This document shows, one piece after another, positions 7,357 to 15,002 of a DNA stretch of 23,805 nt. The translations under genes and the position numbers were made by a program. Each line of letters opens with the position of its first letter. Within the stretch, counting starts at the first letter, position 1. Origin of the DNA: JAJDGF01 sp031549325 (lineage in GTDB: Bacteria; Bacillota; Clostridia; Christensenellales; Aristaeellaceae); assembly GCA_031549325.1 (NCBI GenBank), contig JAVBQA010000113.1, positions 1-23,805 of the forward strand. Reading direction: 5' to 3'. The notes beneath the pieces are model-generated. The model was not told the origin of the DNA, made no database searches, and saw nothing but the letters and a program-made list of their open reading frames with translations.

Positions 7357-8655
7357 TCACCTGCGCGGCAAATGCCGCATGGCCGGGTTCTCCAGCACAG
7401 CGCCCTGCGCATCGAAGCGCGAGCCGTGGCAAGGGCAGTCCCAGCTGTGTTCCAACGCGTTCCAGCGCAGCGCGCAACCCAAATGGGTGCAGCGCCGAAT
7501 GCGCGGAGTCAGAAGGTTTAGCGTCGAGGAGATCGCGTTTGCAAGCAGCGGAAGCGGCCGCAGAGGGCGGCTGGGGGAGAACACCGCCGCGCACGGATCG
7601 GGCTTTCCGGTCAGATGGCCTGTAAGAAGCATTGCCGCAACCATCGAACCGGTCATGCCCCACTTGTTAAAGCCGGTGGCCACGAACAACTCACCGGCCC
7701 CGCGCGCGTAGCGCCCGATGTAGGGCGCGCCATCCAGCGAGATGCAGTCCTGCGCCGCCCAGTGACAGCGCTCAATGGCATCCGGGTAGTGCTGGCCGGC
7801 AAAGGCTCGGGGCGCCGCGTAGCCCTGGCCCGGCTCGCCAGTGCGGTGGTCGCCGCCACCGATCAGCAGCAGCTCGCCATGGTTCCGAAACGACAGCCCG
7901 TCAGGCGCACAGTCCAGGTACATGCCATGAACATCCGCCGCGCCGCTGAACGCGATGGCGTAAGAGCGGTGCTGGTACATCTTGAGGGGATATCCGCCCA
8001 TGCGGTTCAGGATCGGGAAATGGGTGGCGATGATGATCGATCTTGCGCGGACGCTGCCGTGCGCGGTATGCGCCATGGGCCCCCGGATCTCGCGAACGAA
8101 GCTGCGCTCGTGGATGCGCAGCCCTTGCGCGACGCCCACAAGGAACTTCAGCGGGTCAAACTGTGCCTGGCGCTCAAACCGGATCGCGCCCTGAATGGCC
8201 ATCGGCAGCGGCACCGTCTCCACGAAGCGCGCAGGCGCGCCCAGCAGCAGCGCGGCCAGTGTCTCCCGCTCGACCGCATCCCGGTCGGTCAGTGAATAGA
8301 CGTGGGCGGATTGCTCCGAGATGCCGCAGTCAATGCCCTGCGCCAGCCGGAAGAACTCACGGATGGCGCGCTGATTGATGTCGAGATATTGCTTCGCAAG
8401 CTCTGCGCCCATGGAGCGCATCAGCTGACTGTAGATCAGCCCATGCTGGCTGGTGATCTTGGCGGTGGTGTTGCCAGTGGCGCCCGATCCCAGCCTGTCT
8501 CCCTCCAAAAGCATACAATCCACGCCCGCGTCGTGTAGCAAGCGCGCGCACAAAACGCCCGCCATGCCGCCGCCGATCACCAAAACATCAGCCGTTTGTT
8601 CGCCCTCAAGCGCCGGGAACGCGGGCCTCGACACATCCGCCCACAAGGATTTCAT
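7357..8655 (-). CDS. FAD-dependent oxidoreductase with C-terminal Rieske [2Fe-2S] domain (YhfW type)
   Basis: This 432-residue cytoplasmic protein has an N-terminal DAO-type FAD domain with the dinucleotide-binding motif VLVIGGGMAGVLCARLL near residues 23-40, followed by LLEGDRLGSGATGNTTAK. The C-terminus is a Rieske cluster site: box I CTHLGC (C389, H391) and box II CPCHGS (C407, H410) bind the [2Fe-2S] cluster. The extra cysteines C394 and C409 are positioned for the disulfide typical of higher-potential Rieske centres. The architecture matches Bacillus YhfW-like proteins, whose substrate is not known. ATG 8655 was chosen because GGAGAGGTGG lies 6 nt upstream; a TTG two codons earlier (8661) would crowd that site. 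It is divergent from the tocopherol-cyclase-like gene with only about 70 bp between them, so the two promoters must be close or overlapping. Confidence 0.88.
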   Translation of the reverse strand: MKSLWADVSRPAFPALEGEQTADVLVIGGGMAGVLCARLLHDAGVDCMLLEGDRLGSGATGNTTAKITSQHGLIYSQLMRSMGAELAKQYLDINQRAIREFFRLAQGIDCGISEQSAHVYSLTDRDAVERETLAALLLGAPARFVETVPLPMAIQGAIRFERQAQFDPLKFLVGVAQGLRIHERSFVREIRGPMAHTAHGSVRARSIIIATHFPILNRMGGYPLKMYQHRSYAIAFSGAADVHGMYLDCAPDGLSFRNHGELLLIGGGDHRTGEPGQGYAAPRAFAGQHYPDAIERCHWAAQDCISLDGAPYIGRYARGAGELFVATGFNKWGMTGSMVAAMLLTGHLTGKPDPCAAVFSPSRPLRPLPLLANAISSTLNLLTPRIRRCTHLGCALRWNALEHSWDCPCHGSRFDAQGAVLENPAMRHLPRR

Positions 8656-8724
8656 GAACAACCACCTCTCCGGCCGTTAGTTTGCGTTTTGCGCGCCGAT
8701 ACTAACCATAGGAGGCGATGGCGC

Positions 8725-9597
8725 GTGCGCAGGGACAGACGGTTTTTCGAAGGCTGGTATTTCAAGCACCGGACGGGCACGCAGGTGTTCGCAGCTATAC
8801 CGGGCATGGCGTGTGATCGAGAGGGCCGAAGGAGCGCCTTCGTGCAGACGATCAGCGGCGAGGGTGCCGCGTTTCATGAGTTCCCCATCGAGGCGTTTTC
8901 CTGCCAGCGCGATCCGCTGCGCGTCACGCTGGGAGACTGCGAATTCTCAGCGGCTGGCGCGCGAATCAAACTGCCCGGGCTCCGCGCCGAGCTGCGCTAT
9001 GGACCGCTGACGCCATTGACGAGGGGCGGCGACATCATGGGGCCGCTTGCGCGCTGGCCTTTTCTCGAGTGCTACCACGGCGTGCTGAGCCTTTGGCATC
9101 GGGTGGACGGCTTCTGGGAGCAGGATGGGCGGCGGCACGATTTCATCTGCGGCAGCGGCTATCTGGAAAAGGATTGGGGGCGCTCGTTTCCCAATGGCTG
9201 GGTGTGGATGGAGTGCCACGAGTTCGGCCAGCCTGACACCTCGCTGATGTTGGCTGTGGCCGAGGTGCCGCTGCTGGGCGGCCGGTTCCGGGGCATCATT
9301 TGCGTGTGCCGGGTGGATGGCGTCCAGCATCGGCTGGCCAGCTACCTGGGCGCGCGCATGGCGCGGCAGCGCATGGATGGCGAGCGCTACCGGGCCGAGC
9401 TGCGCCAAGGGCGCTACCGCCTGACGGTGGACGTGTGTTATGAGCAGGGCGGCGAGCTGCGCGCACCCCGGCTCGGGCTGATGGAGCGCACGATCACCGA
9501 GTATCCGAGCTGCATACTGCGCGCGCGGCTCGATCACGCCGGGCGCACAATTCTGGACGCGGAAGGCACCGGCTGTGGGTTCGAGTGCGTGCAGTGA
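8725..9597 (+). CDS. Tocopherol cyclase family-like protein
   Basis: This 290-residue protein starts at GTG 8725, 9 nt after AGGAGG; the same frame is open upstream across the divergent gene but without a ribosome site. The motif RRFFEGWYFKH at residues 5-15, the GYLEKDWG(R)SFPNGWVWMECHEF block near residues 145-170 and the general length fit the tocopherol cyclase family (PF14249). Plant members close the chromanol ring of vitamin E. Bacterial members in anaerobes have no known substrate, and tocopherol synthesis is not expected here, so only the fold and family are supported. No signal peptide is seen. The next gene starts 62 bp downstream behind its own promoter. Confidence 0.82.
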   Translation: MRRDRRFFEGWYFKHRTGTQVFAAIPGMACDREGRRSAFVQTISGEGAAFHEFPIEAFSCQRDPLRVTLGDCEFSAAGARIKLPGLRAELRYGPLTPLTRGGDIMGPLARWPFLECYHGVLSLWHRVDGFWEQDGRRHDFICGSGYLEKDWGRSFPNGWVWMECHEFGQPDTSLMLAVAEVPLLGGRFRGIICVCRVDGVQHRLASYLGARMARQRMDGERYRAELRQGRYRLTVDVCYEQGGELRAPRLGLMERTITEYPSCILRARLDHAGRTILDAEGTGCGFECVQ

Positions 9598-9600
9598 TGA

Positions 9601-9630
9601 TTGTGCGGATGTGCCGGCGTGTGGTATACT
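9601..9630 (+). promoter_or_regulatory. Probable sigma-A promoter for the zinc-ribbon protein gene
   Basis: TTGTGC (9601-9606), an 18-nt spacer and TATACT (9625-9630). The TGG directly before the -10 makes an extended -10 element. A strong AGGAGGAGG site (9645-9653) and ATG 9660 follow. Confidence 0.6.
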
Positions 9631-9659
9631 TTTCATAATCACATAGGAGGAGGGTTCGC

Positions 9660-10070
9660 ATGGCCTGGCAATGCGAGCGCTGCGGGCGCGAGTTCAGGCA
9701 GCGCAATACCACCCACGCCTGCAACACCGGACGCGAGGTTGAGGCGGTGTTCACCGGCATCCGCGCTCGCTGGCAGCCGCTGTACGGTGGGATCAAGCGC
9801 GCGTTCGAGGCGCGTGGGCTGCCGTTTTATGAGTACTGCCCGAGCAGCGGCGTGCTGTGGAAGCAGCGCTGCACGTTCGCGGAGTTCAAACCCAAGCGCG
9901 ACACGCTGGAGGTGTGCTGCTTCAGCGACCGGTTGCAGCCCGACAGGCATCCGGTGCGAACCCTGCAACCATCCACCAACCGCGTGCTGCACTCGGTGGA
10001 ACTGAAAGAGGATGCGGATCTGGCGACCCTGATCGACTGGCTCACCGAGTCCTACGTGTTGACACAGTAG
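9660..10070 (+). CDS. DUF5655-like protein with N-terminal zinc ribbon
   Basis: This 136-residue protein has a likely zinc site at its N-terminus, WQCERCGREFRQRNTTHAC (C5, C8, H19, C21). A compact alpha/beta domain follows, including VFTGIRARWQPLYGGIKRAF and a C-terminal helix DLATLIDWLTESYVL. The arrangement resembles small DUF5655 domain proteins of Firmicutes, whose function is unknown. The start ATG has a strong AGGAGGAGG 6 nt upstream. It lies 30 bp before the membrane fusion gene, so the two are probably cotranscribed. Confidence 0.7.
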   Translation: MAWQCERCGREFRQRNTTHACNTGREVEAVFTGIRARWQPLYGGIKRAFEARGLPFYEYCPSSGVLWKQRCTFAEFKPKRDTLEVCCFSDRLQPDRHPVRTLQPSTNRVLHSVELKEDADLATLIDWLTESYVLTQ

Positions 10071-10088
10071 CTCTCCACAAAAGCAAAA

Positions 10089-10100
10089 GGAGGCGCCTCC
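10089..10100 (+). promoter_or_regulatory. Palindromic ribosome binding site
   Basis: GGAGGCGCCTCC is a perfect 12-bp palindrome that contains the Shine-Dalgarno sequence and touches the ATG at 10101. In RNA it could fold on itself (GGAG/CTCC with a GCGC loop) or pair between two transcripts, either of which would hide the ribosome site. Confidence 0.45.
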
Positions 10101-11357
10101 ATGCGTACCACGAGATACCGGCTGATCAACGCGTTCGCGGGCTTGCTGCTGCTGATTGTCGGGTTGCTGTTCTTCATTCGGCCCGCTCGCCAGCTGCGCG
10201 CGTCGCTGTATCTGCTCACCGGCGCGCTGCTGGTGATCGGACTCATCTCGCTCGTCAGCGCCATCCACCAGACGCGTCGCGCCGAGCGCCCCCAGGGCGA
10301 GTGGCTGCGCGCGCTGATCGACCTTGGCGCTGTGGGATTGCTGCTCTGGATCGGCCCGCGGGACGTGGCGGATCTGCTGCCCAAGCTGTCCGCCGCCTGG
10401 ATCCTGGGCTCGGGCGTGATGAAGCTGGTGATCGCCGTGCAGTCGCGCCAGTCGGGTATGCGGTTTTGGTGGGCGACGATGCTGGTGGGCGTGCTGTTTC
10501 TGCTGATGGGCGCGCTCACGCTGGTGAATGTGTTCACGCGCACCCTGCTGGTGGGCGCCACGCTGGGCGCTATGTTCACGTCGGCGGGCGCGATGATGAT
10601 CATCGAGTTTTTTCAGCCCGTAACCTCAAAAAACCCGGTGAGCGGCCGCTTCCTGGTGGCGCGGGCGTTCGCGCCCAACGCCACGCTGCGCATGCTCCGA
10701 AGGCTGATGCAGGGCAGCCGGCTGAACCCCGACCAGCCGGACGCGCTGGGGCTGGAGGTGCTGGTGCATCTAGCCGACAGCCGGTTTGACATTCTGTTCG
10801 GGCATGTGGACATGGCGGTGGGGGACACGGTGTGGTCATTTGGGAACTACGACTCCAGCTCTGGCAAGCTGTTCAACTGCGTCAGCGACGGGTTGCTGGT
10901 GGTGGCGCCCAAGCAAAAGTACATCGACTACGCGCTGGACGTGGAGAAAAAGGTGCTGGTGGGCTACCATGTGCAGCTGTCGCCTGAGCAGCAGGCAAAG
11001 CTGCGCGCGTATCTGGAAAGGTTTGTTGAAAACTCGGCGCCGTTCACCCCGGTGGATCTGGGAAAGGACGAGCGCCAAACCTCGGATCAGGCGTCCATTA
11101 TCTCCAGTTACACGGGCTGCGCATGCTTCAAGCCCAAGATGCGCAGTTTCCGCACGTATTTCGCCATCGGAACCAATTGCGTGCGGTTCGTGGATGAGGC
11201 CATCGCGGCCGCCGGGCGGGCGCGCCACCACATCGCAGGGGTGCTGCTGCCGGGGGACTATCTGTCCATGCTGGAGCGCGAGCTGAAAAAGCAGGATGGA
11301 TTCGTGGTGCGGCGCAGCGTATACGGGCGCGCGCTGCCCGAAGAGATTGCACCATAA
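10101..11357 (+). CDS. HdeD-like six-helix membrane domain fused to a papain-fold-like domain
   Basis: This is a 418-residue protein. Residues about 8-168 hold six hydrophobic helices with the short-loop pattern of the HdeD/DUF308 family (for example LINAFAGLLLLIVGLLFFI, then ASLYLLTGALLVIGLISL, ending GAMFTSAGAMMIIEFF). Residues about 215-400 form a soluble domain: FGHVDMAVGDTVWSFGNYD with H235, and TNCVRFVDEAIAAAG with C360. A conserved His before a later Asn-Cys-x-x-Phe-Val is the order seen in circularly permuted NlpC/P60-like papain folds (YiiX, LRAT and DUF4105-like families). A cell-envelope hydrolase or acyl-transfer role is therefore inferred, not shown. The ATG follows AAAAGGAGG by 7 nt. 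It lies 30 bp after the zinc-ribbon gene and 79 bp before the peptidoglycan-binding gene, which suggests an envelope context. Confidence 0.72.
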   Translation: MRTTRYRLINAFAGLLLLIVGLLFFIRPARQLRASLYLLTGALLVIGLISLVSAIHQTRRAERPQGEWLRALIDLGAVGLLLWIGPRDVADLLPKLSAAWILGSGVMKLVIAVQSRQSGMRFWWATMLVGVLFLLMGALTLVNVFTRTLLVGATLGAMFTSAGAMMIIEFFQPVTSKNPVSGRFLVARAFAPNATLRMLRRLMQGSRLNPDQPDALGLEVLVHLADSRFDILFGHVDMAVGDTVWSFGNYDSSSGKLFNCVSDGLLVVAPKQKYIDYALDVEKKVLVGYHVQLSPEQQAKLRAYLERFVENSAPFTPVDLGKDERQTSDQASIISSYTGCACFKPKMRSFRTYFAIGTNCVRFVDEAIAAAGRARHHIAGVLLPGDYLSMLERELKKQDGFVVRRSVYGRALPEEIAP

Positions 11358-11436
11358 TCTGGAACCCTTTACAATCAACCCGCGTCTAATGCCTGGAATC
11401 AATTGCCGCTCGGCGGTCAATGAGGGGGATATACAC

Positions 11437-13233
11437 ATGAAGAGGAAACTGAGGGCTTCTATCGCGCTGGTGTTGGCGTTGAGCGTGTTTGTGGGCGCGA
11501 ATGCCTTTGCGCAGGCGCCATACAGCGCGAGCTCGGGCGATATTCGGGCGTACCTGGACGCGAACGCACAGGTGCGCCAACAGGGAAAAGAAGGTTCGCT
11601 GGGCAGTGAAATCAACGCCATTGTGTCGGTGGATAGCGCTCAGGCCTACTGCGTGAACGCGGGCGGCGAGCTGATCCAGCTGCCCCTGGACGGCTCAGAT
11701 CCGCGCGTGCTGGCCGAGGGCGTGGCCCAGGCCGTGGCGCTCGGGGGCGCATTCTATTACCTGGACGCGCAGACGCAGGTCATCATGTCGGTGGCCCCGG
11801 GTGAAAAGCCCAGGGCGCTGGGCGCGGCCCAGAGCGCGCAAAAACCGCTGGACACCGACGGCGAAAAGCTGTACTACGGCGATCAGCTGGTCGACCTCGC
11901 CACGGGCGCGCTGACCGCGTCCGAGTATACGGCCTTCACCGTGCTGGACACGCTGATGACCGCGCGCCAGGGCGATAACCTGGTGGTGCGCAAGCTGGGC
12001 AGCCAGGACGACTGGGCGCAGGTGGACGGCGGCGTGGTGAGCGCGTGCGAGATCGGCGGCACGCTGTACTACGTGACGACCGCCAAAATCCTGAAGGCGT
12101 ATGACCTGGCCACCAGTCTGAGCCGCCCGGTGTGCTCGATGTCGAATGGGTTCACCGGCCAGCTGTGCAGCAACGGCCAGCAGCTGTTCGCCAACACGGC
12201 CAGCGGCGACATCTACAGGATCAGCCCGACCACGGGCGCCAGCGAGCTGGTGATCGAATTCGCGACCGCCGGGGATCCCGCGCGGCTGATTTCGCTCGGA
12301 GACGAGCTGATGCTGTATTCGTCGGAGGACGGCGTGAACAGCCTGCTGGGCCAGTGGCCCGCGCCCGGCGAGGAGGCGCAGCCCCAGGCGACCGTGCAGC
12401 CGGAAGAGACGGTTGAGCCGGAGGAGACCAAGGAACCCAATGCAACGCCGGAGCCCGAGGAGGCCGAGGAGACGGCTCTTGAGCAGCCCGTGCCCACCAT
12501 CGCTCCCACCAGCACGCCCAAGCCCGAAAAGACGCCCGGCCCGTCCGGCTATGCCGAGCTGGTGCGCGGTGACGAGGGCGAGCTGATCCGCAAGCTGCAG
12601 AAGCGGCTGATCGAGCTGGGGTATCTGGGCGGCGGAGCGGACGGCGATTTCGGGCGCAACACCGAGGCGGCTGTGAAGGCATTCCAGAAGGGGATTGGCT
12701 GGAAGCAGAGCGGCGTAGCCACGGTGGATCTGCAGAAGAAGCTGTTTGCCAAGGACGCGCCCAAGGCGTCGCTGTATCGGGAGCTCTCGAAGGGCGATTC
12801 GGGCGAGGACGTGAAGAACCTGCAGAAGCGCCTGAAGAAGCTGGGCTACTACGCGGGCTCGGAGGACGGCAAGTTCGACTCCGGCGTGGAAAAGGCTGTG
12901 AAGCGGTTCCAGAAGGCGATGGATTGGAAGCAGACGGGCGTGGCGACCGAGACGCTGCAGAAGAAACTGTACAGCAAGAGCGCGCCCAAGTACAGCGAGG
13001 AAGAGTACATCACGCTGCGCCCGGGCGACAGCGGCGAGCGCGTGAAAAAGCTGCAGAGGCGGCTGAAGGCCCTGGGGTATTTCACGGGCGAGATCGGCGG
13101 GAACTATCAGACGCTGACCACCAAGGCAGTGAAGAGATTCCAGAAGGAGATCGGCGAGGACGCGGATGGCGTCGCGACGGTGGCGCTGCAGCGGAAGATC
13201 TTCGCGGATGACGCGCCGGAGTACTCGGGCTGA
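11437..13233 (+). CDS. Secreted beta-propeller protein with three peptidoglycan-binding (PG_binding_1) repeats
   Basis: This 598-residue protein starts at ATG 11437 behind GAGGGGG; an earlier in-frame ATG at 11296 lies inside the previous gene and would hide the signal peptide. MKRKLRASIALVLALSVFVGANAFAQ is a signal peptide (AFA|Q). Residues about 50-305 have repeated strands such as AYCVNAGGELIQLPLDGSDP and IYRISPTTGASELV, suggesting a beta-propeller like DUF5050 proteins. A Pro/Glu/Thr-rich linker covers about 309-370. Three PF01471 repeats start near residues 372, 447 and 524, each with (R/K)GD.GE.(V/I)..LQ(K/R)RL..LGY and (V)K.FQK. They should hold the protein on the cell wall. No catalytic domain is seen, so a wall-bound sensor or scaffold is possible. 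Confidence 0.85.
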   Translation: MKRKLRASIALVLALSVFVGANAFAQAPYSASSGDIRAYLDANAQVRQQGKEGSLGSEINAIVSVDSAQAYCVNAGGELIQLPLDGSDPRVLAEGVAQAVALGGAFYYLDAQTQVIMSVAPGEKPRALGAAQSAQKPLDTDGEKLYYGDQLVDLATGALTASEYTAFTVLDTLMTARQGDNLVVRKLGSQDDWAQVDGGVVSACEIGGTLYYVTTAKILKAYDLATSLSRPVCSMSNGFTGQLCSNGQQLFANTASGDIYRISPTTGASELVIEFATAGDPARLISLGDELMLYSSEDGVNSLLGQWPAPGEEAQPQATVQPEETVEPEETKEPNATPEPEEAEETALEQPVPTIAPTSTPKPEKTPGPSGYAELVRGDEGELIRKLQKRLIELGYLGGGADGDFGRNTEAAVKAFQKGIGWKQSGVATVDLQKKLFAKDAPKASLYRELSKGDSGEDVKNLQKRLKKLGYYAGSEDGKFDSGVEKAVKRFQKAMDWKQTGVATETLQKKLYSKSAPKYSEEEYITLRPGDSGERVKKLQRRLKALGYFTGEIGGNYQTLTTKAVKRFQKEIGEDADGVATVALQRKIFADDAPEYSG

Positions 13234-13250
13234 TCACACAAAAAAGAAAA

Positions 13251-13290
13251 GAATGGGCCCGGGGAGTGATTCCCCGGGCCCATTCTCTTT
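13251..13290. terminator. Strong bidirectional terminator between convergent genes
   Basis: GAATGGGCCCGGGGA and TCCCCGGGCCCATTC form a perfect 15-bp stem with a GTGAT loop. A-rich sequence precedes it (AAAAAGAAAA) and CTTT follows, so it can stop the plus-strand propeller gene and the minus-strand aldo/keto reductase gene. Confidence 0.9.
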
Positions 13291-13298
13291 CCCCCGCG

Positions 13299-14246
13299 CT
13301 ATTTGCCGGTTTCCAGGTACCTCACCTGCTCTTCGCTGAGCCTAAACTCCAGCGCCTGCATCGAGTCCATCAGCTGCTCCGTAGACGAGAACCCGCACAG
13401 CGCCGATGCGTTCAGCTTGTTGTCCCTGACATACGCCAGCGCCACCGACGCCGCGCTGCGCCCCAGCTCCTTCGCCAGCTTTCTAAGCCGCTCCGTGCGC
13501 CGGTGGTTCTCCGGGAAGTAATCGTAATACTGCCTGTGCCCGGGCCTCAGCGCCTCACCCGCCAGCTTGCGCGCGAAATACCCGCGCCCCTGGTTGCCAA
13601 AAGCCATGATGGGCAGCCGCGTCTGCTCATACCACGCGAACTCCACATCGCTCATCGGCACATGCGTCACGTCCTGCGTCATCGCAGCCGTGGTTTGAAG
13701 CAGCGAGAAATGGATCTGGCACAGGCTGATGGGCGCAAATCCGTTTGCCGCCGCAAACTCATTTGCCTGCTGGATGCGCCCCGCCGTCCAGTTGGACACG
13801 CCCACGGCGCGCGCCTTGCCCGACTTGACCAGCCGGTCCAGCGCCGGCACGATCTCATCCACCGGGATGTGGGGCTCGTCCCTGTGCAGCAGGTGCAGGT
13901 CGGTGTGATCGGTGCCGATGGCCCTGAGCGACTCGTCCAGGTCCTGCTCGATTTCCTTGGCCGACAGCCGCGCGATGTGCATGGCGTTCACATCCGCCGG
14001 GTGGCAGCCCTTGGTGCACAGCACCACTCGATTCCGGTTGCCCCGGCTCTTAAAGTACTGGCCCAGCGACGCGTCGCACGCGCCTTCCGCGTACTTTCTC
14101 GCCGTGTCAAAGCAGTTACCCCCCAGCGCCAGATAGGCATCCATGATCCGGAACTGGGTTTCGTCCAGCGCCGGGTTGCCGCGCCCGCCCGCGCCCAGCG
14201 AGATGTTCGTGATTGCCAGTCCATCGAGAATTCTGATCTTCTCCAA
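13299..14246 (-). CDS. Aldo/keto reductase
   Basis: This 315-residue NAD(P)H-dependent oxidoreductase would reduce aldehydes or ketones in the cytoplasm. The classic catalytic tetrad is visible: D47 (CFDTA), Y52 (KYAEG), K79 (CTKG) and H121 (LLHRD). The VGVSNWTAGRIQQA segment (strand 6 region) and GFSSTEQLMDSMQAL near the C-terminus (cofactor phosphate region) fit the family, and the length is normal. The start is TTG 14246, 7 nt after GGGGGGTG; no ATG fits better. It has its own promoter in the 60-bp gap after the gene upstream. The substrate cannot be predicted. Confidence 0.9.
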   Translation of the reverse strand: MEKIRILDGLAITNISLGAGGRGNPALDETQFRIMDAYLALGGNCFDTARKYAEGACDASLGQYFKSRGNRNRVVLCTKGCHPADVNAMHIARLSAKEIEQDLDESLRAIGTDHTDLHLLHRDEPHIPVDEIVPALDRLVKSGKARAVGVSNWTAGRIQQANEFAAANGFAPISLCQIHFSLLQTTAAMTQDVTHVPMSDVEFAWYEQTRLPIMAFGNQGRGYFARKLAGEALRPGHRQYYDYFPENHRRTERLRKLAKELGRSAASVALAYVRDNKLNASALCGFSSTEQLMDSMQALEFRLSEEQVRYLETGK

Positions 14247-14281
14247 AACAAAACACCCCCCGCTACAATGGCTTTGCTTCC

Positions 14282-14290
14282 ATTATAGCA
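14282..14290 (-). promoter_or_regulatory. Extended -10 promoter of the aldo/keto reductase gene
   Basis: Read on the minus strand, TGCTATAAT is a consensus -10 with the TGn extension, about 36 bp before the TTG start. No good -35 is seen at the right distance, which is usual for extended -10 promoters. Confidence 0.65.
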
Positions 14291-14306
14291 GGGGCGTCAA
14301 GCGCTT

Positions 14307-14897
14307 TCATTTCGCCGATTCGATGCTGTACGCAAACGGGTTGCCCGCCTTGTCCAGGTGCAGGTTGAACGTCAGCTCGAACGTCATCCCCAGGATCTGG
14401 TTGCCCTCGCCGTCGCACAGGCTGGCGACCGCCGTCACGCTGCCGTTCTCGTTCTGCTTGAACGCGTCCACCCGCGTGGCGCTGTCGCCCGCGTCCGATC
14501 CAGCCAGCAGATAGTTGCCCGAGGCCTCGTCATACCGCACCGACTGCGCCATGGATTCCGGAATTTCGGTCAGCCCGTCAAACACAGCAAACGCCGCACG
14601 CGCAAAGTCCGCCATCGCCGTCTTGGGCACCACGACGGGCTCGACGTCCGTCTGCACGCCCTCGTGGGAGGAGCCCCAGTTCATGCCCATCAGATACAGC
14701 ACCAGCCATACGTATTCGTCGCTGTCCGGGTTGTAAGCGCCCGCACCTTCGATGGCTGTGGCGCGCAGCACCGAATCCAGCGCGGGAAGCATGGCGTCCA
14801 TGTCGCGGCTGAGCTGCTCGTCCTCCGCGGCCAGCGCGCCCGAGAACGCGCCCAGGCACAAAAGCAGCGCAAGCAGCAAGGAAAGCAATATCTTCAT
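14307..14897 (-). CDS. Small secreted protein of unknown function
   Basis: This 196-residue protein has a signal peptide, MKILLSLLLALLLCLGAFSGALA, with cleavage likely at ALA|A. The cysteine at 14 is not in a lipobox. The mature part has a first helical region (LSRDMDAMLPALDSVLRAT), a WLVLYLMGMNWG segment, and a C-terminal beta-rich part (NYLLAGSDAGDSATRVDAF ... GMTFELTFNLHLD ... PFAYSIESA) that could form an open sheet. I do not recognise the family. GAGGAGGA lies 7 nt before the ATG. The start is divergent from pepC with 105 bp between them. Confidence 0.78.
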   Translation of the reverse strand: MKILLSLLLALLLCLGAFSGALAAEDEQLSRDMDAMLPALDSVLRATAIEGAGAYNPDSDEYVWLVLYLMGMNWGSSHEGVQTDVEPVVVPKTAMADFARAAFAVFDGLTEIPESMAQSVRYDEASGNYLLAGSDAGDSATRVDAFKQNENGSVTAVASLCDGEGNQILGMTFELTFNLHLDKAGNPFAYSIESAK

Positions 14898-14960
14898 TTG
14901 AATGTCCTCCTCATTTTACCATATCCGTTGGACGCGCCTCTCCCTTTTTGGGTTGCGTTG

Positions 14961-14969
14961 TGATATACT
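14961..14969 (+). promoter_or_regulatory. Extended -10 promoter of pepC
   Basis: TGATATACT is a -10 box (TATACT, 14964-14969) with TGn extension, 33 bp before the ATG at 15003. No clear -35 was found at 17 bp. The divergent minus-strand gene probably uses the TAAAAT-like box near 14911-14918. Confidence 0.6.
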
Positions 14970-15002
14970 GATGATATCAGTTTTTACAGGAGGGCGCAAG
15001 CA

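Noticed and set aside
9857..10789. Plus-strand open frame overlapping the zinc-ribbon and membrane fusion genes
   Set aside because: It is out of frame with both, Ala/Arg/Gly-rich, and has no ribosome site.
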